A DNA stretch of 64,000 nt from contig VZRS01009488.1 in the NCBI GenBank assembly GCA_013398055.1, forward strand, positions 124,001 to 188,000, read 5' to 3'. Source of the DNA: Ifrita kowaldi. Its lineage: Eukaryota; Chordata; Aves; Passeriformes; Cinclosomatidae. A model generated the notes under the pieces. That model was not told the origin of the DNA. It saw nothing but the letters and a program-made list of their open reading frames with translations, and ran no database searches. The position numbers and the translations under genes were made by a program. Positions 57,395 to 64,000 of the stretch are shown here, piece after piece. How positions within the stretch are numbered: position 1 is the first letter of the stretch; every line of letters starts with the position of its first letter.

Positions 57395-58095
57395 GCTCAG
57401 CTCTGAATCTGTGCAGTTCATTTGTGAGCCTACTCAACCCAAATCCTGGCAGTCCTTTCCATGTGGAGGTGTCAGCCAGCTTGAGAAGTGTTTTCTCTGT
57501 TCCGTCATCGGGACCATTAATGAAAGTGCTGAAAGCTCAGTCCATACTGCAAGCAGCGTATTTTGACAGTAATCTGTCAATGATTGCTCCATCTATAATT
57601 TTCTAACCAGTTCTGCAACTACCCAATAATATATTCACTTAGATGATATTTTTCTAGCTCATGGAAGTATCAGAGGAGGCAGTGTCAAAAGCCTGACTAA
57701 AATCAAGATCTATGACATGGTCTGTTTCTTCTCTATCCAGAAGACTTTTTGCACTGTCATAAAGGAAAATTAGATTGGTTTGACATATTTGTTCTTGACA
57801 AATCCATACAGACTGTTACTCATCCCTTTATACTCCTCTGTGAGCTCAAAGATAGACTATTTGATTATCCACTTCAGTGTTTTCTGAAAACTGAAGTTTT
57901 ATAGGTTTGAAAGGGAAGCTCCTGACTCTCTGTCTTCTTATTTAACATTTCAAAGGTTGGCATTTAAAAATGTCTCCTGTCTTTCAAGTTTTCCAGTGCC
58001 TTACACAGCGAATCCTTAAAACCAGTGGTCAATCCTTCCAGTATCTCCCCAGCTTGTGCTGTAGGTACCACACAATGAAGTTCACCAAGACAGGA
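57395..58095 (-). mobile_element. Ancient CR1/L3-type LINE fossil, reverse-transcriptase region
   Basis: Read in reverse, this covers part of a LINE ORF2. Landmarks on the plus strand are ACCATTAATGAAAGTGCTGA near 57511, GAGGAGGCAGTGTCAAAAGC near 57673, CTAAAATCAAGATCTATGAC near 57697, GGAAAATTAGATTGGTTTG near 57764, TTGACAAATCCATACAGAC near 57794 and CATTTCAAAGGTTGGCATTT near 57947. This order matches the antisense of old CR1/L3 reverse transcriptase seen in turtles, crocodiles and mammals. The segment that should encode the FADD catalytic box (about 57475-57500) no longer does. Divergence is far higher than in the other CR1s, so it probably predates modern bird lineages. Confidence 0.72.
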
Positions 58096-59314
58096 AAATA
58101 AGAACATCGACATTTTGGGGGGCACCTCTGTGTTCCTCTCAGTATTTTCTGTTTACTGGAGTTGTTCCTTGCATGAAAGATATTCCAATTAAGTGCACGT
58201 TAAATCCTGTCCCAGGAACCTTTGGGAAGCCTTGCTCTGGATGCATCCCTGGACTGTCTGCTACAGGCTGGTATCCACCCCCAGTACAAGGTGGGAGCTG
58301 CTGGAGAACTTCCAGTGCTTCCGTGCCTTGGTGTGCCCCAGCCCGTGGCAGAGTAGCATGGAGATGGCACAGGAATGGGAAAGAGCTGGTCCCTTTACTG
58401 GGAATGCTGCAGTTACCCGGAGGCAGCAGCCTGGAGCCAGGCCCAGAGTTTTGCAGGACTGGGCTTTGAGGTGACCTTGAGATCAACCAAACTGATGAAG
58501 AGAGACAAACCCTAACTCACCAGCCTGGAGAAGATGTCTCGTCAGCCTGTGGAGCTCTTAAATCATCCTTGTATTTCCAATCCATGGAATATCCATGTGA
58601 TCTGTCCTTCAGGATAAATGCAGCTGCTGAGCTCAGAGGAGCTGAGGAGCAGCAGCAGCACAGCTGATTGCTCACAAGTCCAAAAGCCCCAGCTCCAGCA
58701 GCTGTACCTGTCCCCATTTTGCTTCCTAATCTTCACCTGCAAGTTCAAAAGCATCCCCAAGAGACTGGGTCTGCAGTCCAGAGCCTGCTGCCATTATCCA
58801 CGACCCACCTGAGAGAGCAGAACATGCTGTGCTGTCCCCAAAGCCGTGCTCCCAGGGGAGGCTATAAAGGACAGTGTTTCCCAGGAGGGATAAAAGGACC
58901 TGCTGGCCCTTTGCTTGACTTCTCTCCTTGCCCAAGTAAGATATTTAGGAGCTGAAGTTCCTGCTTTGGTGTTTCCACAGGGAAAGTTGTGATGTCTGCT
59001 GCTCCTAAATTTGCTCCACACGGAGCCACGGGATGTTGGGAGGTTTTTTACTGGATGGACTTCATCATATAAAGAGTCCACAATAAAATCTGAACCTCCA
59101 CTGCTGCCCTTGCTGCCTGTGCTGTTACTCTGGGATCTGCTTCACCTTTGTGCAGAACTGCCAAAGGTCGTTCATTTGTCAGAGACAATCAAATTTCCCT
59201 TCTGCTTCGTGAAAGATTGATGAGGTTTAAACATCTTTTATTTGATCATCTAAGCAGCTTGTCTCTGTCTATAAATTCCCTGTAGCTTGCACTTGGACTT
59301 TTATGTTTGTGCAC

Positions 59315-59354
59315 GCAGGAAAAAAGGAGTGTGCAGGAAAAAAGGAGTGTGCAG
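59315..59354. repeat. Exact 18-bp tandem duplication
   Basis: GCAGGAAAAAAGGAGTGT occurs twice without mismatch (59315-59332 and 59333-59350), followed by a partial third GCAG. Perfect identity suggests a recent duplication. Confidence 0.9.
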
Positions 59355-59595
59355 CGTTTCTGGTATCAAAATATTCCTTGGACTGTGTTGGAATCCTTTG
59401 CCCATCATGTTTCCCTCCTCAAACCGTGACCACGTTAATCAGGATCACTCACAGGGTTGTTTCAAGCCCAGTCAATATTCACAAAGCTCATTCCCTTCCT
59501 TTACAAACTATTTCAGGAAGAAAAGTGCCTTAGCAAGCCATAATTCATGTATATGTCAGTAGAGGGTCAGCAGGGAGATGGAAGAAATTATTTTC

Positions 59596-59613
59596 ATAAT
59601 AATAATAATAATA
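59596..59613. repeat. ATA trinucleotide microsatellite
   Basis: Six ATA units followed by an A run and flanked by AT-rich DNA; potentially length-variable. Confidence 0.85.
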
Positions 59614-60368
59614 AAAAAGATTTAATTTGCAGGGAAAAAATTCTAAACAAAACCCCCAAACTTAATGGCAATAATGTGGGAAAGAGAGCATTTACAAATG
59701 AAAAAAGTATATTTAAATAGAAACTCCTGCTATTTTTAAGAGTCCCTTGAAAACTGATTACCTGCATTGACCTGTGTCTAAAGCTATTGACAAAGATAAG
59801 CAGGGACAGGCAGTAGTCACTTCAGATTCAGTTCTAGTAGTTTGAATTAGATGGACCAAACAAGCTGGAATTATCCATTAAATCAGCAAAATCTGCTTGT
59901 CCTTTGCTTTAATGCTTGATTAATGCTGACAAGCAAAGAACGCGGAGCCGGCCCTTCCCCGGCCGCGCAGCTGCTGGGAATGTGCCTGTCCGTGGCCAGA
60001 GCCCCCGTGCCAGCCCCACCTGCTGGGAGATTGGGATGGGATTTCAGAGCCGTGGGTTCGTGTGGGAGCAGAGGCTGCCCTGGGAGCTGCGATGCCTGAG
60101 GGCTTTGCAGGATTATCCTCCCTGCAGCTCGTGGGAAGAGCCTGGTGAATGCAAAACGCTGTTCCCCCAAATGCTTGGGAAGCGCCCTTGTGGCCATGAC
60201 TCAGGTTTTGGCTACTTTTTCACTTGAAGCCTTCATGGACTGGCCATGGAGTGGCCAAAGAAGTGTTCCTTTGAAGTGTCCAGACTTTCAGGTTTGGCTT
60301 GACCATAAGAAATCAAAGCTAAATCCACAGTCTTGGGGGTTAAAGATCCTCTGTGGAGTTAAATCCAG

Positions 60369-60569
60369 TTGGGTGCTGGGTGCCAGGGGTGTCCCCAGGG
60401 CTCAGCATTGGGGACAGCCCTGCTTAATGTCTTTATTGACAATGTGGACGAGGGGACTGAGGGCACCTTCAGGCAGTTTGCAGAGGACAGTGAGTTGGGT
60501 GGGAGAGCTGATTTGCTGGAGAAAGTTCTGGAGAAGGATCTGGATCATGGTTTGATCTCAAGTGGATGA
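60369..60569 (+). pseudogene. CR1 reverse-transcriptase remnant
   Basis: A 66-codon open stretch encodes the heart of a LINE reverse transcriptase. A GCPQGSALG block corresponds to the conserved PQGS motif, an NVFIDNVDEGT segment follows, then FAEDSELGG where active CR1 enzymes have an F-A-D-D box. The first of the two catalytic aspartates is replaced by glutamate, and the frame ends soon after, so no enzyme can be made. A live element would copy its own RNA into genomic nicks. The family is clear; this is a decayed relic. Confidence 0.85.
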
Positions 60570-61182
60570 GGCTCAACAAGGCCAAGGGCTGGGTCACAAC
60601 AACACCATAGAATGCTCCAGGGTTGGGGCAGAGCAGCTGGAAAGCTGGAAAAGGCCCTGGGGGTGCTGGTGACAGTGGGGGGACATGAGCTCAGGTGTGC
60701 CCAGGTGGGCAAGAGGCCAGTGGCACCCGGGCTGTGTCAGCCACAGTGCGGCAGCAGGAGCAGGGCAGTGACTGTGCCCTGCGCTGGCACGGCTGGGACA
60801 CCTCCAGTGCTGGGGCTGGAGGGTGCCCAGGGAAGGGAACGGAGCTGGGAAGGGGCTGGAGCCCCAGGAGGGGCTGAGGGAGCTGGGAAAGGGGCTCAAC
60901 CGGCAGAAAAGGAGGCTCAGGGGGGACCTTGTGGCTCTGCACAACTCCCTGACAGGAGGGGGCAGCCGGGGGGGGTCGGGCTCTGCTCCCAGGGAACAGG
61001 GACAGGAGGAGAGGGAACGGCCTCAGGCTGGGCCAGGGGAGGCTCAGGTTGGACATTAGGGAAAATTTCTTCACAAATAGGGTTATCAAGCATTGGCAGA
61101 GCCTGTCCAGGGCAGTGGGACCCTGAAGGGATTTAAAAGCAGTGTGGATGTGCTGCTTAGAGACATGGTTTGGTGATGGACT

Positions 61183-61339
61183 TGGCAGGAAGGGAGGGGC
61201 ACACGAGGCAAGGGAAGACAAGGGAGCCTTTCAGCCCCCTCCCTTGCCTTCCCTACTCCTCCTTTTCCTTGCCTTGCCTTGCCTTGCCTACCCCTCCCTT
61301 GGTTCCCATTCCCTACCGCTCCCCTGCCTTGCCTTCCTG
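61183..61339. repeat. Pyrimidine-rich low-complexity insertion with stem
   Basis: It contains CCTTG pentamers (CTTGCCTTGCCTTGCCTTGC near 61268) and C/T-rich flanks. At its left, AGGGAAGACAAGGGA (61211-61225) is the reverse complement of TCCCTTGCCTTCCCT (61240-61254) with one mismatch, so it can fold into a 15-bp stem. It interrupts the CR1 tail and so arose after that insertion. Confidence 0.8.
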
Positions 61340-61402
61340 AGTTAATGGTTGGGCTCGATGACCTTAAGGGCCTCTGGCAACCTAAACATTCTTTTATTCC
61401 AC

Positions 61403-62101
61403 GAGTCTTTACAACTCCTGGTATCCTCTGTTCACACACTCACACAGCGTCTCTTCTCTCAGAACCAGCAGCAGAGCTCAAGCATGAAATAAAAAAATTG
61501 TTTCTGAGAGGGAGTTTGAGTTAAACAAAAATTGTGCACAAGAGGCAGCAGAACGGAAACCTTTCAGAAACAGCCTTTTAAAACCGACGTTAAATGCTTT
61601 GAAGTGAAAGGTTCAGATTTCCCTGCATGTTTGCAGGTTGCCTTTGCATTTTTCAAAGCCTCTTTTCTTCTGTGCTGTCCCTTGCTCTGCATTATCTTGT
61701 TTTCTGTTTGCCCTGGGCTATGGATGATTCCAATTACAGAACTGGGCTTTGCCTGCATGGCCACCCCATCCCTCTGCTGTTCCCTTTGATCAGTATTTAA
61801 CCCCCTCTCCTTGGGACAGAGTGGGCACGTGGAAGGGGGTGGAACCTGTCCTTCCCCTGAGTATGTGCTGGAAAAGAAGCAGGATGTCATTCCCAGGGCC
61901 GGGTGCGTTGTCCTGCTGTGCCGTGTCTGGGGTGCTAGACCCAAACAATGAGAATTATGGTGCCATTTTGCTTCCAAATCTCTCTTGGATGTACCAGCGT
62001 GGCTGTTGGGTGATGAAATGGTTGCTGCTGTTAAGGAAAAAACCCAACTCATTTCCCATCCACGTCCATGTTAATGAGCAGCTGACAGATCCAGCTGCAG
62101 G
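61403..62101. other. Unique spacer
   Basis: Nothing recognised. Confidence 0.4.
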
Positions 62102-62383
62102 CTGGTGACAGGACAAGGGGACACAGTGACAGGAGGAGGGGACACGGCCTCAAGCTGCCCCAGGGGAGGTCCAGGTTGGACATCAGGAAGAATTCCTTCA
62201 CAGAAAGGGTTGCTAAACATTGGAAGGGGCTGCCCAGGGACGTTTGGAGTCCCCATGCCTGGAGGTGTCCAAGGAACAACTGGATGTGGCACTCAGAGCT
62301 CTGGGCTGGGGACACGGTGGGGATGGGGCACGGCTTGGACTCGCTGCCCTTGGAGGTGTCAGTGATTCTGGGATTCTGTGATC
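62102..62383 (+). mobile_element. CR1 LINE fragment, type C
   Basis: The fragment reads GACACGGCCTCAAGCTGCCC, GGTTGGACATCAGGAAGAAT, GGTTGCTAAACATTGGAAGG and CAACTGGATGTGGCACTCAG near 62278. It ends CTGGGATTCTGTGATC. A reversed type C copy begins 188 bp further on, tail to tail. Confidence 0.92.
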
Positions 62384-62570
62384 AGGTGATGTGCTCCATC
62401 CTCACACACCAGAACATTCCAGCAGCCCATCCCTGAAAGAGAGGAGTCCGATCTCGATCCCTGCAGGACCCAGTCTAAGCTGGTAGTACGGACTCATGGA
62501 TTGATCAAATTATTTTTACAATTAATTTTTAAGGCAATTTTTATGCTTCCTGCTTTTGGGGGTAAAGCCC

Positions 62571-62795
62571 AATCACAGAATCCCAGGATCACTGAGGTTG
62601 GAAAAGCCCTCCAAGGTCACTGAGCCCAACCTGTGCCCGATGCCCACCTTGTCCCCAGCCCAGAGCACTGAGTGCCACCTCCAGGGACAGGAACTCCACC
62701 CCCTCCCTGGGCAGCCCCTGCCAAGGCCTGACCACCCTTCCAGTGAAGGAATTCCTCCTGAATTGCCATGTCCATGAGTCCCTGGCCCAATCCTC
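62571..62795 (-). mobile_element. CR1 LINE fragment, type C, reversed
   Basis: The plus strand begins AATCACAGAATCCCAGGATC, then GAGGTTGGAAAAGCCCTCC, GAGCACTGAGTGCCACCTCC near 62662 and GGCCTGACCACCCTTCCAG near 62725. It is truncated after AATTCCTCCTGAATTGCC. Confidence 0.92.
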
Positions 62796-63067
62796 CTCTG
62801 GCTGGGCTGCCCTAGCAGTGCTGGTGGACTTTGCTTATCTTAGGCCCCAGCCCAGGCTGGAGAAATCTGAAATAGCTGTGGCAGCTCCAGCTCTCCTGTT
62901 TCCAAGGAAAATGCTCTGTCCTGGATCACCCCGAGCACCTGCACTCAGGATCCCTCCAGGATACCCCCCCACCACTTGCCCACCTCCCTGCAGTGTTGGG
63001 GAGGGCTGAGCAGAGCCTGGGGAAGGAGGAGAGGTCAGCAAAGGAAGGGAAGAGGCTTTGAGCAGGG
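62796..63067. other. Unique spacer
   Basis: Nothing recognised. Confidence 0.35.
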
Positions 63068-63120
63068 ATCACAGAATCCTTAATGTTGGAAAAGACCTCC
63101 AAGATTATCAAGACCAATCT
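63068..63120 (-). mobile_element. CR1 3' tail remnant, reversed
   Basis: The plus strand shows GATCACAGAATCCTTAATG, then TTGGAAAAGACCTCCAAG and ATTATCAAGACCAATC, the reversed type C terminus. Part of this remnant lies inside the 87-bp duplication that follows. Confidence 0.8.
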
Positions 63121-63279
63121 TCCTCACGCTTTCCTCAGCCCACAAAAGCAGGCAGCAGGAGGTTGTGCATCCTTCCTCCCAGGCTGAGGCCNTTATCAAG
63201 ACCAATCTTCCTCACGCTTTCCTCAGCCCACAAAAGCAGGCAGCAGGAGGTTGTGCATCCTTCCTCCCAGGCTGAGGCC
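63105..63279. repeat. Exact 87-bp direct duplication separated by one N
   Basis: Bases 63105-63191 and 63193-63279 are the same in every position I compared (both start TTATCAAGACCAATCTTCC and end CCCAGGCTGAGGCC), with a single N at 63192 between them. An exact tandem copy hinged on a lone N is typical of two overlapping contig ends joined without merging, not of a biological duplication. Confidence 0.95.
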
Positions 63280-64000
63280 AGCAGCATTCCCAGGATATTG
63301 GGGAACTTAAAATATTTTTAAACATCAGAAATAAACTTTTCCTTGGATAGCTTGGCTTAGGATGATGGGAGAAGTTTCACGGCAAAGAATACTTGAAACG
63401 TTTTGCTACAGGAACATCAAAAAAAAGTTGGTTAAACTTACCAGGCCAAAAACATTTGGTTGCTGGGCTGCTGCTCTGGACAGAAGTTGTCTTTCAGTTC
63501 AAAATAAAAACATGTCTTTTATGATGATTTGAAATTGAAAATACAAAAACAGAATTGTTGAAAAGGATGTGTTTCTCCTCTTAAAAAGAAAATAAATCAA
63601 AATAAACATTGAATAAAAAAATAGAAACATTTTCAAGCAGGAAAAAGTTCCTTTTAGAAAATGCCAGAACTGAATGCTGTGAATTATTTAAATGAAGAAT
63701 TCAAGCCTGAGATTAAAAAATATCTCATTGTTGCCAGATAGACACTCTGCCCTAAAAGCAGCAGGAAGAATTCAGATGTTTGCAGTGAAATACTTGAGTC
63801 CAGGGATTTTAACTGCAACGTTGGTGTCTGAGCTGGGCTCCAAACCAGATCCAAACCCAGGCCCCACCTCAGTGGCAGCGGGATGAGCACAGAGCAGACA
63901 GAGGCAGGAGCACAAGTGAAATAATTAGAATATACTTTTGAGGCAGTTTGGTACCAGGCTCTGACTCCTGGGATTTTCCAAACGAATCAAGAAAATAACA
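63280..64000. other. AT-rich unique DNA to the window edge
   Basis: AT-rich sequence with A-rich tracts (63410-63660). No gene, repeat family or RNA was recognised. It may continue into another candidate conserved island beyond the window. Confidence 0.4.

Larger units (their letters stand above)
58096..60354. other. Unique DNA with small repeats
   Basis: It contains an exact tandem duplication at 59315-59350 and an ATA microsatellite at 59596-59613. A short CpG-rich patch (GAACGCGGAGCCGGCCC, GGCCGCGCAGC) lies at 59939-59970. No exon, RNA gene or named element was recognised. Confidence 0.45.
60355..61402 (+). mobile_element. Longest CR1 LINE copy, with pyrimidine insertion in its tail
   Basis: It covers the last third of ORF2 and the type C tail: reverse-transcriptase segment (60369-60569), late ORF2 (GGAGCTGGGAAAGGGGCTGG near 60840), GCACAACTCCCTGACAGG near 60938 and GGTTATCAAGCATTGGC near 61081. 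The final piece is GTTAATGGTTGGGCTCGATG near 61340. Between TTGGCAGG (about 61182) and that last piece roughly 150 bp of foreign C/T-rich sequence is inserted where other copies have only a few bases. The coding part is broken by stops and frameshifts after about 60570. Confidence 0.92.

Noticed and set aside
60691..61221. Antisense open frame of about 176 codons
   Set aside because: It is the antisense of a CR1; GC-rich CR1 sequence regularly gives such frames.
3361..62795. Tail octamers such as ATTCTGTGATT as regulatory palindromes
   Set aside because: They are the standard 3' ends of CR1 elements.

Overview
The window looks like non-coding DNA from a bird, most likely a songbird (inferred from repeat content, not from any gene). 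The main evidence is about 30 truncated CR1 LINE copies on both strands. Most end in the CR1 3' tail (ATTCTGTGATT-like octamers after a CCTTCCAACC-like stretch), and this repeat dominates avian genomes. Several solo retroviral LTRs, an avian-style G-rich minisatellite and AT-rich islands that resemble conserved non-coding elements complete the picture. I found no protein-coding gene, no exon I would defend, and no tRNA or rRNA. Operons, ribosome binding sites, attachment sites and CRISPR do not apply. The long open frames are by-products of GC-rich repeats.

Layout. 1-3360: unique sequence, two AT-rich islands and one LTR-like block (1887-2400). 3361-12145: CR1 copies of three tail types, separated by unique DNA. 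12146-20860: mostly unique, with an AT-rich island (15350-15720), a 120-bp sequence present twice (17006 and 18473) and four recent CR1 fragments plus one old one. 20861-26452: unique DNA, a solo LTR (23975-24446) with 4-bp target duplication, a 19-bp minisatellite (25300-25732) and a CR1. 26453-41147: unique DNA with scattered CR1s, an assembly gap (33690-33734) and two further island candidates near 35.2 and 36.3 kb. 41148-45490: the densest mobile-element cluster, with two tail-to-tail CR1s, another CR1, two solo LTRs of one family and a third LTR of a different family. 45491-57394: unique DNA with CR1s and one more solo LTR (50806-51251). 57395-58095: a much older CR1/L3-type reverse-transcriptase fossil on the minus strand. 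60355-61402: the longest CR1, with a recognisable but broken reverse-transcriptase segment. 62102-64000: CR1 tails and an exact 87-bp duplication split by a single N, probably an assembly artefact.

CR1 tail types used below. Type A carries GGTGTCCCTGCCCATGGC and CCTGGCACAGGGTGCCCAG. Type B carries GAGGGTGCTGGGCACTGCC. Type C carries CATTGGAACAGNCTGCCCAG and GGATGTGGCACTTGGGGA. All are 5'-truncated, as expected from target-primed reverse transcription, and none can encode a working protein. Nothing here acts as a gene system. What is worth following up is the LTR family with its TGATGCC...GGCATCA ends, the ancient CR1/L3 fossil, the two-copy 120-bp element, the inverted-repeat structures and the candidate regulatory islands. 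I could not run alignments, so element boundaries are good to roughly 5-30 bp unless a target duplication fixes them.
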